From Prevotella sp. CAG:732 (GTDB lineage Bacteria; Bacteroidota; Bacteroidia; Bacteroidales; Bacteroidaceae): DNA of 30,513 bases. Positions 1-8,473 of this stretch are shown here, in pieces (within the stretch, counting starts at the first letter, position 1; every line of letters starts with the position of its first letter). The translations under genes were made by a program, and so were the position numbers. Where the stretch lies: contig FR893208.1 of NCBI GenBank assembly GCA_000436035.1, positions 1 through 30,513 on the forward strand, in the 5' to 3' direction. The notes under the pieces are model-generated. The model was not told the origin of the DNA, made no database searches, and was given only the letters and a program-made list of their open reading frames with translations.

Positions 1-705
1 TTCTCAATCACTTATAAAAAATACGTACTTTCCAAAACAGAAACTTACCTCATCGACATACTCAACAGAAATCACATCAAGAACAACGCTGAGCTAGAAG
101 AACTTCTCTGTATGTTGGCCTCAGGCATTGGCGGACTCATCAATCCCCAAAAGCTATCCAACACCTTCAAGACCAACAAGAATGTGTCCATTAGTCCTGC
201 GACCCTGAAATCATACATCAGCTATTGCTCGGACGCATTTCTGATAGAGGAAGCGAACAGATATGATGTCAAAGGACGAAAATACATCGGAACCCCTATG
301 AAGTATTACTTCTCCGACTTGGGATTGCGCAATGCTTTGCTCAATTTCCGCCAGGTAGAGAAAACTCACCTCATGGAAAACGCCATATATTGCGAGCTGA
401 GAAGACAAGGATTCAACGTGGATGTTGGCGTTGTCACCATAAATGGAAAAGATGAAAATGGTTCCAGCTATCGCAAGCAACTAGAAGTGGATTTCGTATG
501 CAACAAAGGCAGTCGCCGTTGCTACATCCAATCCGCCCTCAGTTTGCCTTCACAAGAAAAGATAGACCAAGAGACCAACTCTCTCCGTCGCCTGGACGAT
601 GGTTTCGAGAGAATCGTCATCGTAGGTGACCACATGACTTGCAACCACGATGACAATGGCATCCTCTTCATGAGCATCTATGATTTTATGACGAAAGAAC
701 TGTGA
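1..705 (+). CDS. DUF4143-type ATPase, C-terminal part (5' truncated by window edge)
   Basis: The reading frame is open from base 1 to a TGA at 703-705, so the gene begins before the window. The 235 visible residues match the C-terminal half of the large Bacteroidales ATP-binding family with a DUF4143 domain: a winged-helix-like stretch (start codons here are internal), then FSDLGLRNALL, then a PD-(D/E)XK-like fold with E-V-D-F-V followed by YIQSALSL. In this family Q commonly stands where E-x-K is expected, so this is not damage. The P-loop ATPase half would lie upstream and cannot be seen. The cellular role of these proteins is not established; they occur in many copies per genome and are often called toxin-antitoxin-like or defence-like without proof. 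A hairpin terminator follows 31 bp downstream. Family assignment is from sequence pattern memory. Confidence 0.85.
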   Translation, partial: FSITYKKYVLSKTETYLIDILNRNHIKNNAELEELLCMLASGIGGLINPQKLSNTFKTNKNVSISPATLKSYISYCSDAFLIEEANRYDVKGRKYIGTPMKYYFSDLGLRNALLNFRQVEKTHLMENAIYCELRRQGFNVDVGVVTINGKDENGSSYRKQLEVDFVCNKGSRRCYIQSALSLPSQEKIDQETNSLRRLDDGFERIVIVGDHMTCNHDDNGILFMSIYDFMTKEL

Positions 706-736
706 CGCTACCGAAAATCAGCTCATACCCTATTAT

Positions 737-764
737 CAAAAAGTGGTAAAATTACCACTTTTTG
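737..764. terminator. Hairpin terminator, stem CAAAAAGTGGTAA
   Basis: A 13-bp perfect inverted repeat (737-749 with 752-764) carries A-rich and T-rich ends, so it can terminate in both directions. It lies just after the DUF4143 gene. The 16-mer beginning at 731 (TATTATCAAAAAGTGG) recurs exactly at 2631-2646 within another hairpin. Confidence 0.7.
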
Positions 765-889
765 TCACTAGGACGAATATAAAGCAGAAATAGGAATTGG
801 GAGAAAACTAGGTGAAGGCAAAAACGGCGCAGCAACTTTTCCATTTACATCTGCTTTCTAGTACAAAATGAGAAAAAGTAACCAAATCT

Positions 890-920
890 TTTGGAATATC
901 AGAAAATTGTATTACTTTTG
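890..920 (+). promoter_or_regulatory. Bacteroidota-type promoter of the AAA-ATPase-like gene
   Basis: TTTG at 890-893, a 19-bp spacer, then TACTTTTG at 913-920, matching the Bacteroidota primary-sigma consensus (TTTG, about 20 bp, TAnnTTTG). The predicted start of transcription is near 927, which leaves a leader of about 26 nt before the ATG at 953. Confidence 0.7.
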
Positions 921-952
921 TGCCAAAGTATTAAATTCAAGCAAATTGTAAG

Positions 953-2527
953 ATGGCAGCATTGAAACTATACCCAGTGGGAATCCAAACATTCTCGGAG
1001 ATTATCATTCATAATCTTCTGTATGTTGACAAGACGGAATACATCTATCGCATGACTCATAGCGGTGGAAAGCATTTCTTCTTGAGCCGACCTCGCCGTT
1101 TCGGCAAGTCACTATTGACTTCCACCTTCCAAAGTTATTTCGAGGGAAAGAAGGAACTCTTCAAGGGACTTGCCATTGAGAAATTGGAGAAAGAATGGAC
1201 GGAGTATCCAGTGCTACACTTCAGTATGGCAAGTGGAAAACACCTAGAGAAGGATGAGCTGCAAAAATATCTCCTTTTCATTTTGGAGAAGAACGAGCGT
1301 GTCTTTGGCATCCAAAGTGACCTTCAAGCTCCCAACCTCCGCTTGGCGAATCTGATTGCGACTGTTTATCAGAAAACTGGCAAACAAGTTGTCGTGCTCA
1401 TAGACGAATATGACGCACCTTTACTGGATGTCGTTCACGAGAATAGTTCGCTAGAAGCACTTCGCAATGTCATGCGCAATTTCTATAGCCCACTTAAAGA
1501 TTACGAGCCATACCTCCGTTTCGTCTTCTTGACCGGTATCACCAAGTTCTCACAACTGAGCATCTTCAGCGAGTTGAACAACATCACAAATATTAGCATG
1601 GATGATGAATATGCTGGTATTTGTGGCATCACCAAGGAAGAACTGTTGACACAGATGTCTGAAGACATTGATGCTCTTGGCGAGAAAATAGGCAAAACAA
1701 GGGAGGAGACCATTACTGCCTTGAAAGATTATTATGACGGCTACCATTTTTCAGGAGAATCTCCTGACATTTTCAACCCATTCAGTCTTCTCAATGCCAT
1801 GTCAAAAGGGAAGTTGGACTACTATTGGTTTACCTCTGGCACACCAACTTACCTCATCAACATGATGAAGAAGTTTGATACGGCATATACCGACTTTGCT
1901 GAAGGTATGGAGGCTGACGCTTCCGACTTTGATGCGCCAACGGATGCCGATTTGATGACTACCCTCACTCCACTTCTCTATCAGAGCGGATACATCACCA
2001 TCAAGGGGTATGACAAGGAATACGACTCCTATTTCTTGGGAATACCCAACAAGGAAGTGCGCCTCGGGCTGACCAAGGCCCTCATACCTTATTATGTGAC
2101 TTCCAACACCGTTGCCACCAATAACACCATTCGCAACATGGCTCGTGCCTTGAACAAGGAGGACTTGGATTTGGCTTTGCAGCATCTCCAAACATTCCTT
2201 GGTACTGTACCTTATTGCGACAACACAGATTACGAGGGGCATTACCAGCAGATGCTGTTTGTCATCTTCTCCCTGCTCTCAGCCTACATGGCGGATGTCG
2301 AGGTTCGCACTCCAAAGGGTCGTGTGGATATGGTGCTCCGCTCCAAAACTCATCTCTACCTCTTTGAGCTGAAGCTAAACAAGAGTGCTAATGTGGCGAT
2401 GAAGCAAATCAACCTAAAGGAATATCCGAAGCGCTTCGCCCTCTGCGGCTTGCCTGTCGTAAAGGTGGGTGTAAACTTCGACATGGAGAAGCATACCATC
2501 ACCGACTGGAAGGTGGAGGAAGAATAA
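953..2527 (+). CDS. AAA-ATPase-like protein with C-terminal PD-(D/E)XK nuclease domain
   Basis: The 524-residue protein has the usual full-length architecture of this family. An N-terminal AAA-ATPase-like domain begins with a P-loop variant at residues 46-54 (RPRRFGKSL) and a Walker B strand ending in LIDEYDAPL (149-157). A C-terminal PD-(D/E)XK nuclease-like domain follows, with D459, E472-L-K474 and Q485 as the expected catalytic set. All key residues are present, so the protein looks intact. The ATG lies 33 bp after a good promoter. The family is very abundant in Bacteroidales; biological function and substrate are unknown, and a role in defence or in stress response is speculation. It stands alone as a single-gene unit with its own promoter and terminator. 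Confidence 0.88.
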   Translation: MAALKLYPVGIQTFSEIIIHNLLYVDKTEYIYRMTHSGGKHFFLSRPRRFGKSLLTSTFQSYFEGKKELFKGLAIEKLEKEWTEYPVLHFSMASGKHLEKDELQKYLLFILEKNERVFGIQSDLQAPNLRLANLIATVYQKTGKQVVVLIDEYDAPLLDVVHENSSLEALRNVMRNFYSPLKDYEPYLRFVFLTGITKFSQLSIFSELNNITNISMDDEYAGICGITKEELLTQMSEDIDALGEKIGKTREETITALKDYYDGYHFSGESPDIFNPFSLLNAMSKGKLDYYWFTSGTPTYLINMMKKFDTAYTDFAEGMEADASDFDAPTDADLMTTLTPLLYQSGYITIKGYDKEYDSYFLGIPNKEVRLGLTKALIPYYVTSNTVATNNTIRNMARALNKEDLDLALQHLQTFLGTVPYCDNTDYEGHYQQMLFVIFSLLSAYMADVEVRTPKGRVDMVLRSKTHLYLFELKLNKSANVAMKQINLKEYPKRFALCGLPVVKVGVNFDMEKHTITDWKVEEE

Positions 2528-2562
2528 AAAGAAGGTAGGCGCTCTCCTACCTTCTTTTATTC
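2528..2562 (+). terminator. Intrinsic terminator of the AAA-ATPase-like gene
   Basis: A stem AAAGAAGGTAGG (2528-2539) pairs with CCTACCTTCTTT (2546-2557) around a 6-nt loop and is followed by TTATTCT. It begins right after the TAA stop at 2525-2527. Confidence 0.85.
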
Positions 2563-2630
2563 TAATAGTTGTCACCTTAGCTTCTCAACACCTCCAACTA
2601 CTGTTTTCTATTTATCTTCATAGCAGTACG

Positions 2631-2670
2631 TATTATCAAAAAGTGGCAGTTTTACCACTTTTTGATAATA
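2631..2670. terminator. Bidirectional hairpin with 16-bp perfect stem
   Basis: TATTATCAAAAAGTGG (2631-2646) and its exact reverse complement (2655-2670) enclose an 8-nt loop. The A- and T-rich stem ends allow termination in both directions, and it lies 43 bp past the stop of the minus-strand pseudogene. The 16-mer is identical to 731-746, so hairpins with the same stem bracket the gene at 953-2527. Confidence 0.75.
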
Positions 2671-2713
2671 GATTAATAGCAAGCTGACAAGATATCGACA
2701 TCAACAAAATAAG

Positions 2714-4020
2714 TCATCCTGTCGTTATGACTCTTTGGATTCTAGAACTATATTCATTTTTTGCCAGTCCATAAGTTGTGACTATCACGGGATGAATCGC
2801 CTTTCTTCCACGAACGGTATCCATTACCACTTGTATCTTATTACGGATGCTTTCATCTGCCTTCTTATCCATCCGATAAGTATTCACGCAAAACTTCATT
2901 TCGCAAATATCGACAATACGATCGGAACGATTGATTAGCAAATCAATTTGTGCTCCCATTTTCTTGTCAACGGATACATAATGCCAAGGAGAAGCTTCAG
3001 ACTGAACGCCCAATATACCCAACGCCTGTCGAATTTGCTGAACATGCACCATACAAACATCTTCAAATGCCAACCCTCTCCAAGCTGTCACAGAAGGGGT
3101 CAATTGATTATTCTGCCAATAGTCAACATTCATTCTACGCCCTTTTTCCACAAATCGAATATAGAATAAGGAATAGAAGTCAGTCAACTTATAATAAACT
3201 TCTCTCTTAGACTTTCCAAAATACTGGTATCGCGTAACGAAATCACTAACAACCAAAGCTTCCAAGAGTTTGCTCAGCGTACCTCCTGATGACATATTCA
3301 ATAACTTAGCAATATCCTCTCGCTTCAATCCTTCTCTATAATCTGCCAAGAGACGAATAACTTGCTTATAAGGTTCTGGCGAAGAAAAGAGCGAGCCAAA
3401 AAGACGGCCAAACTCCAAAGTCAACAAACCATTTCTGGTAAAAAGCAAACGGTCTATATTTTGCGCCAAACTATATCCTGGATCTATGAAAGACATATAA
3501 TAAGGTATTCCACCTATCGCCATATAACATTGCACTTGGTCGTAACGATCCATCACCACTCCATGCTCTCGATAATATTCCTCACACTCCTTCAAGGTAA
3601 ATGGCGCTAAATGCATTTCTTGAGTCACTCGATTGTACAATCCTCCTTTGTTAGACAACAATCTATCTACTATCCAGGTAGTCGCAGATCCACATGCCAC
3701 TAAGAGCAAATTGTCTTGTCCTGCAGCCCAGCCATTCCAAAAATGCTCAAAAGCTGTTACAAATCCAGATTTCGGCGTATCCAACCATGGCATTTCATCA
3801 ATGAAAACGATAATTTTCTCCGTCTTGGGCTTACCACTCAAAAAGTCAATCAGTAAATCAAATGCCTCAAACCAACTTTGGGGTGCAGCATCAATTTCCA
3901 TTCCACTCCGTCGTAATGATGAAGTGAAATTCAGTAATTGAGCTTGAAGCAACTCACCCTCCTTTGAATCTAGGAGATGTTCCAACTGCTGTTGTTCTTT
4001 CTTCCTACTATTTTTGCCAT
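2714..4020 (-). pseudogene. COG1672-type ATPase (DUF234-like C-terminus), frameshifted and lacking Walker A
   Basis: The natural start is the ATG at 4020-4018, which reads MAKIVGRK, the typical beginning of this family, but then runs to a stop after 16 codons. The rest of the protein (from EQQQLEHLLDSKEGEL) is one frame away; a single base lost in the GGAAGAAAGAACAA stretch near 3994 explains it. A second defect is visible: after SKEGEL the sequence jumps to LQAQLLNF, so the expected P-loop segment (the usual GRRRVGKT) and roughly 35-40 residues are missing. Walker B is kept (IVFIDEMPWLDTP), as is the sensor-like CGSATTWI and a C-terminal nuclease-like QIDLLINR...EMKF. An uninterrupted frame can be opened from a TTG at 4048, but that codon sits inside the promoter's -7 box. 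Two independent lesions make this a decaying gene. Confidence 0.82.
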
Positions 4021-4045
4021 ATGCACATCTTTTATGTTTTGCGTG

Positions 4046-4075
4046 CAAATTTAAGCTTTTTTATTGAAAAAACAA
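4046..4075 (-). promoter_or_regulatory. Promoter of the ATPase pseudogene
   Basis: On the minus strand, TTG (4075-4073), a 19-nt spacer and TAAATTTG (4053-4046) fit the Bacteroidota consensus. Transcription would start near 4039, 19 nt ahead of the ATG at 4020. This supports 4020 and excludes the TTG at 4048 as the start codon. Confidence 0.6.
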
Positions 4076-4087
4076 GAAAAAAGCAAA

Positions 4088-4136
4088 GAATAATCAGCCA
4101 CGAAACGACTTTTTGTGCGTTCGTGGCTGATTATTC
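4088..4136. repeat. CAGCCACGAA-family hairpin, copy 1
   Basis: A 17-bp perfect stem (4088-4104 with 4120-4136) contains CAGCCACGAA. The same stem core occurs at 4205-4244 and 24627-24666. On the minus strand T-rich sequence follows, so it can act as a terminator ahead of the pseudogene promoter. Confidence 0.75.
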
Positions 4137-4204
4137 CTAAATTTAACATCGAAAGCACCATGTAATAACATGATTTTCACCAACTTATATATATACAAAG
4201 AAAA

Positions 4205-4244
4205 CTCAGCCACGAAACACCCAAAAATAGCGTTCATGGCTGAG
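4205..4244. repeat. CAGCCACGAA-family hairpin, copy 2
   Basis: CTCAGCCACGAA (4205-4216) pairs with TTCATGGCTGAG (4233-4244) with one mismatch. On the minus strand it is followed by a T-rich run. The loop ACCCAAAAATAGCG resembles the loop of the copy at 24627-24666 (both contain ACACCC and ATAGCG). Confidence 0.72.
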
Positions 4245-4257
4245 ATCATTTTAGTTG

Positions 4258-4305
4258 AAAAAAAGCGCAAACGGCTCCCCTTATCATCAAATAAGAGAAG
4301 CCGTT
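4258..4305 (-). terminator. Terminator of the 20-kb SusCD operon
   Basis: On the minus strand AACGGCT (4305-4299) pairs with AGCCGTT (4276-4270), with an inner CTTAT/ATAAG stem, followed by GCGC and a run of seven T (4264-4258). It lies 94 bp beyond the last stop codon of the operon at 4399. Confidence 0.8.
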
Positions 4306-4398
4306 AATATTCTAATTGATTTTTAAGTTTAATCTTCCCACTCGAAGACAAACTGTAAAATGAATCTTCCGAAAAAGATTCGGTATGTTGGTCGAAGA

Positions 4399-6564
4399 TT
4401 ACTTCAAGTTCACCTTCTTGCCGTCAACGATGAAAGTGCCTTTGAGATTGTCTGTAGAGCCATTCACCTTGACACCATCCAATGTGTAGATGTTCTGTGC
4501 CTTGGCAGCAGCACCTTCAATGCTGTTAATACCAGTTGCATCAGGGTCAACTGTAATGTGAAGAACAATCTCTGGCCAAGCTGCACCATTTACAATGAAG
4601 TAACCAGCAGGCAATGTCAAAGTATAAGTATCTGCTGCTGTAATAGTTGAAGGATCCCACATATCTGCTGATGGATAAACAGTAGCGACATTACCCTTTG
4701 TTTCCGTTACAGAGCCTCTATTATTCTTCTTATTATTAGTTGCCATCCAGAATGGTGTGACACTTGAACAAGAAACAGACTCTGCACCCTCGAAGGTAAC
4801 TTGCAAACTCTCAACCTTATCAACTGTAGCATTATCCTCAATGCTCAACTTAGCTGTAACAGCATCGATAGAACCAGCCTCAACGGTAAACTCCTTGATG
4901 ATAGCACCTACCCAAGTGTATTCGAGTTCTGAGTCACCATCGCCACCACTAAGATCAGCACCCCCCTTAGCTGCTCTTGCCTTCTTAGCAGTCAAAGCCT
5001 TAGCATAAGCATTCTCATTTGAAATAACCAAAGCATCCTGAGGTAGAACCAAAGTATATTTACCTGGTTTTGTGACCTCTTGCTTCAATTGAACATACAT
5101 AGAGTTATTCAATGAACCATACTCAATAGTACCATTAGTTACCAACTGATTTTTCTCATCAAAGAGATATGCTGGTGTACCTGTTGGTGCATCAAGAAGT
5201 GCGGCTTCCTCAACCTGTAACTCAATCGTCTTCAACTTAGAAATCTTGCCTGTAGGAGTCAATACATTTACTGTATATTCAGGCAAGTCTTCCTTGATTG
5301 TATATTCGAAATCCATAGCTGGGCTACCCTCAGCAAACATGTTAGAACCATATATGAAGTAGTTTCTTGGGAAACTAACTACATAGTTACCTGCCTTGTT
5401 AATTGGTTGGCTGAGGAAGATACGTACCTGCTTAGGAACCTCTTCACCAGACTCTGGATCCTTCAATGTACCAATCTCCACATTTGTATTGCTAACAGTA
5501 GCTACCTCTGTCTTCTCACCATTATCTGCTACCTGATAAACAACAGCTTGCTCTGGAATACCAGCTACAGAAATACCACGGTCGCCACCCTCAACTACGA
5601 ATGAGTAGAGAGAATTCAAATACTCATTGTCCTTTGTAGGAGTCAAGGAGAAGTCCTTCTTACCATAATCATTAGAAACGGTAAATGTATAATAGCTAAA
5701 CTCATCTGCACCAGTAGAATATTCTGTACCCTCACTTACGTGAAGACCAGCCTTGTCGTATGCATTGGCTGACAAAAGAACGTCAGTACCATCACTCATG
5801 GTAGAGAACTTAACAGTCAAAGTCCAAGAAGTACTGTAAGTCTTCACGTCCTTTTCACCACTAGGATACTCCGTTGTCACAATCTGCTTGTCAGCACCTG
5901 GAGTGATGGCCTCCAACTCCTCAGAAGTACCAGAGCCAGTATTGACGAAAGTAGTAGCCTCATCCAAAGTAACCATGCCACTGAAGTTCAATGTGACAGA
6001 ACGCTTAGAAGCATCTTTCTGCAACTCCTCAGCAGTACCCTTGATGATGTAAGAGCTCAAGTCTGGAGTGATGTTCAACAACTTGAAACGGCTACCGATG
6101 TAAGCAGGAGTTGCACCCACATACTTGATGGAACCAGTAGCCAAAGGCTCTCTCTTGCCAGCAGCAGAAGACTTGTCTGCATAAGCATAGAGGTACAAGC
6201 TGTAGGTATGTCCCTCAATCATCTTGGTGGCAGAATGGCATACGAAAGTGAAGTGTGGCTCCTTCTTGGTCTGAGGAGCAGTTGTTGTCACTGTACCATC
6301 ACCATTGTTGTTGAAGTTTGGATCATACACTGTGGTACTTGACAAGACAATCTCTCCCTTAGTCTCATCCTTGATTTCACCCAACATATAACCAATCTCT
6401 GAGTCCATGTTGGTGTTGAATGTGATTTGCTGGTCCTGAGCCAAGGTTGCCACCTGACTTCCTGGAGCCAACGACACATTACTGAATGTCAATTCTGCGG
6501 CAGCGTTGATACCCAAACAGCAGAACAACATTGCGAACAATGTTAAGAAATAAAATTTCTTCAT
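4399..6564 (-). CDS. Secreted Ig-like protein with C-terminal sorting tail (721 aa)
   Basis: A Sec signal peptide occupies residues 1 to about 22 (KKFYFLTLFAMLFCCLG...AAA). The body is rich in beta-strand, Thr and Ser and seems to hold several Ig-like modules; phrases such as VESLQVTFEGAESV and LKTIELQVEEAALL recur in type. Residues 676-721 form the Prevotella-type tail: ATGINSI, NIYTLDGVKV, GTFIVDGKKVNLK. Such tails are thought to be type IX secretion sorting signals, which would place the protein on the cell surface or outside. No catalytic motif was recognised. It is the last gene of the operon, 70 bp after the 574-residue paralogue-like protein, and is followed by a strong terminator. A binding or adhesin role is likely but unproven. 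Confidence 0.8.
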   Translation of the reverse strand: MKKFYFLTLFAMLFCCLGINAAAELTFSNVSLAPGSQVATLAQDQQITFNTNMDSEIGYMLGEIKDETKGEIVLSSTTVYDPNFNNNGDGTVTTTAPQTKKEPHFTFVCHSATKMIEGHTYSLYLYAYADKSSAAGKREPLATGSIKYVGATPAYIGSRFKLLNITPDLSSYIIKGTAEELQKDASKRSVTLNFSGMVTLDEATTFVNTGSGTSEELEAITPGADKQIVTTEYPSGEKDVKTYSTSWTLTVKFSTMSDGTDVLLSANAYDKAGLHVSEGTEYSTGADEFSYYTFTVSNDYGKKDFSLTPTKDNEYLNSLYSFVVEGGDRGISVAGIPEQAVVYQVADNGEKTEVATVSNTNVEIGTLKDPESGEEVPKQVRIFLSQPINKAGNYVVSFPRNYFIYGSNMFAEGSPAMDFEYTIKEDLPEYTVNVLTPTGKISKLKTIELQVEEAALLDAPTGTPAYLFDEKNQLVTNGTIEYGSLNNSMYVQLKQEVTKPGKYTLVLPQDALVISNENAYAKALTAKKARAAKGGADLSGGDGDSELEYTWVGAIIKEFTVEAGSIDAVTAKLSIEDNATVDKVESLQVTFEGAESVSCSSVTPFWMATNNKKNNRGSVTETKGNVATVYPSADMWDPSTITAADTYTLTLPAGYFIVNGAAWPEIVLHITVDPDATGINSIEGAAAKAQNIYTLDGVKVNGSTDNLKGTFIVDGKKVNLK

Positions 6565-6634
6565 ACTTTTAAAGGTTTTAATTAATATTGTTGTTTACTC
6601 TCTTATATATAATGTTGTGATTTAAGAGACTTGG

Positions 6635-8359
6635 TTATTTCAGAACGACCTTCTTGCCATCGACAACATAGATGCCACGCAAGTTCTTGGCATCCTTGCT
6701 TACCTGCTGACCATTGAGGTTATATACCTTAGCAGCCTTGTTGCCATTCCAAGTGATGTTCTCGATGCCATCAGTTACGACATTGTACTTAGCAGCGATA
6801 GCATCAGTATAGTCCTTACCATCTGCACAAGTTACCTTGTAGAGAGATACAGTGACGTTCTTCATATTCTTCACCTCTGCTGGGATTGGAACTGTCAAAA
6901 TGTAAGCATTATCCTTGATAGCGTCCTTATCCTGCTCCACCTTGATGTCCTTCATATCAACCACTACATCCTTGATGATATCAATATTGTCCTCAGAATC
7001 CTCCCCAGGCTCAATACCGTTCTCCTCTTGGTCGTAAGAGAAAGATACACCTTGGAATGTCAAGGTTTCATAATCGGTAATCCAGATTTCCACCTCTTCC
7101 TGATCCTTGATGCTAGCACCATTGTCAGGAGTAAACTCACAAGATACATTGGTCTCAGGCACATCCAAAGCGAAGCTATAGTTGAATCGCCCCTGGGTTG
7201 TACTAGATGTAGTAAAAGCACGAGTGCCATCAGTATCTTCGATATTAGAAATTTGGAGATTGATTTTGGTGAAGTCAGCACCACGGATACTCTCTGTACT
7301 AGAAACCATGTCATTGACTGCACGACGCTTGCCAGAGAAGTCCAAGATTACTTGGTTGCCTACTACCTTCATCTTGAAAGCATTAGCATCGCTAGCATCA
7401 TCATTGTCCTCACGATAATAGCCACCATTGTCCTTGTCATCGAACGAGCCAAAAATAAGAGAAGCATGACCCGAAGTAGGATCCAAAGCTTTACTAAAAG
7501 TAAGAACCAACTTACCTGTACCAGGAGCATAATAGGTCAAGAACTTGGTATCAGCTGTCACTGGCACACCATCCAAAGTAGCACCTTGGAGCATAGCAGG
7601 AGCCTTACCCATCTTCACCTTCACCTTGATTTCACCATCATAAACAAGAGGGTCTGCATCGCCGGCACTTTCCTTGATATTTCTCAAGATAATGGTAAGA
7701 TCATCACCTTCCTTAATACTACCTGCAGTGACCAACTTAAGCAAGCCTTCCTTCAAGTTAGCAGTTGCAGTGCAAGACCAAGACGAGAAGTTAGCAGTTA
7801 CACTCTCCTCTTTATTATCACCATAGGCAATAAAAGCAGAAGCTGTTACAGCACGATTAAACTTAAAGCTTACTGTATTATTAGAAGTTGGGGAAACCAC
7901 GATGCCTTTTTCTTCTACAGATGAGCCGTAATATTCAATCGTCTTTGGCTCCATCTTAAAAGTAACATTTACTGTTCTAGCCAATGAGTTGGATCCACAC
8001 ATATAATATGTGGTACCTGCTTTCACTAGCATTTCATAATCATTATTAGAATAGCCTGTTTTAGCCTTTATTTTTGTATGAGAATACTCATTATCTTTCA
8101 AAGCCATCGTTTCCTTGGCTGTTCCCTTCCACTCCTTGAATGGACGGAATATACTAGAACCAGATGTATAAACCTGGAGATAACCATCTTTTTCTGGAGT
8201 GAACGTACCAAAGAAATTATTACCTGAAGTCATCTCATACTCCTTGTTCAACTCCATTACTCCGTAATCAACCTCTTCCTCAGTAGCAGCAGAGACTGAA
8301 GCTACGCCCAAAAACAAGCCCGCTACAAGAGCCATCATAAAAACGTAGAAATGTTTCAT
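6635..8359 (-). CDS. Secreted protein with C-terminal sorting tail (574 aa)
   Basis: A signal peptide spans residues 1-24 (ends SVSAA). The body has no recognised enzyme motif; it includes a carbohydrate-binding-like opening (YGVMELNKEYEMTSGNNFFG) and Ig-like segments with the phrase LVLTFSKALDPTSG, similar in type to bacterial Ig-like Big_5 modules. The tail at 529-574 reads TDGIENI, KVYNLNGQQV, GIYVVDGKKVVLK. It belongs with the gene after it (4399-6564), which has the same layout: signal peptide, Ig-like body, tail. No TAnnTTTG promoter is visible in the 114 bp before it, so it probably relies on read-through from the operon. Function unknown; a surface binding protein is the best guess. 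Confidence 0.8.
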   Translation of the reverse strand: MKHFYVFMMALVAGLFLGVASVSAATEEEVDYGVMELNKEYEMTSGNNFFGTFTPEKDGYLQVYTSGSSIFRPFKEWKGTAKETMALKDNEYSHTKIKAKTGYSNNDYEMLVKAGTTYYMCGSNSLARTVNVTFKMEPKTIEYYGSSVEEKGIVVSPTSNNTVSFKFNRAVTASAFIAYGDNKEESVTANFSSWSCTATANLKEGLLKLVTAGSIKEGDDLTIILRNIKESAGDADPLVYDGEIKVKVKMGKAPAMLQGATLDGVPVTADTKFLTYYAPGTGKLVLTFSKALDPTSGHASLIFGSFDDKDNGGYYREDNDDASDANAFKMKVVGNQVILDFSGKRRAVNDMVSSTESIRGADFTKINLQISNIEDTDGTRAFTTSSTTQGRFNYSFALDVPETNVSCEFTPDNGASIKDQEEVEIWITDYETLTFQGVSFSYDQEENGIEPGEDSEDNIDIIKDVVVDMKDIKVEQDKDAIKDNAYILTVPIPAEVKNMKNVTVSLYKVTCADGKDYTDAIAAKYNVVTDGIENITWNGNKAAKVYNLNGQQVSKDAKNLRGIYVVDGKKVVLK

Positions 8360-8435
8360 CGTTTTAAGTTTTAAAGGGTTTATAAATCATCCTTCTCTGA
8401 ATGCGTCATTCTTCAAAGGACTGTTGATATTTCGT

Positions 8436-8464
8436 GGGAAGTCGGGACTATGCCCCAACTTCCC
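8436..8464 (-). other. Intra-operon RNA hairpin
   Basis: GGGAAGTTGGG (8464-8454, minus) pairs with CCCGACTTCCC (8446-8436) through one G-U wobble that exists only in minus-strand RNA. No T-run follows, so it is more likely a stabilising or processing hairpin, or a weak attenuator, than a full terminator. Confidence 0.45.
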
Positions 8465-8473
8465 CAATGATAT

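Noticed and set aside
4021..4048. TTG start at 4048 giving an intact 444-residue ATPase
   Set aside because: The codon lies inside the TAAATTTG promoter box, and the family's typical N-terminus starts at the ATG at 4020 in another frame.
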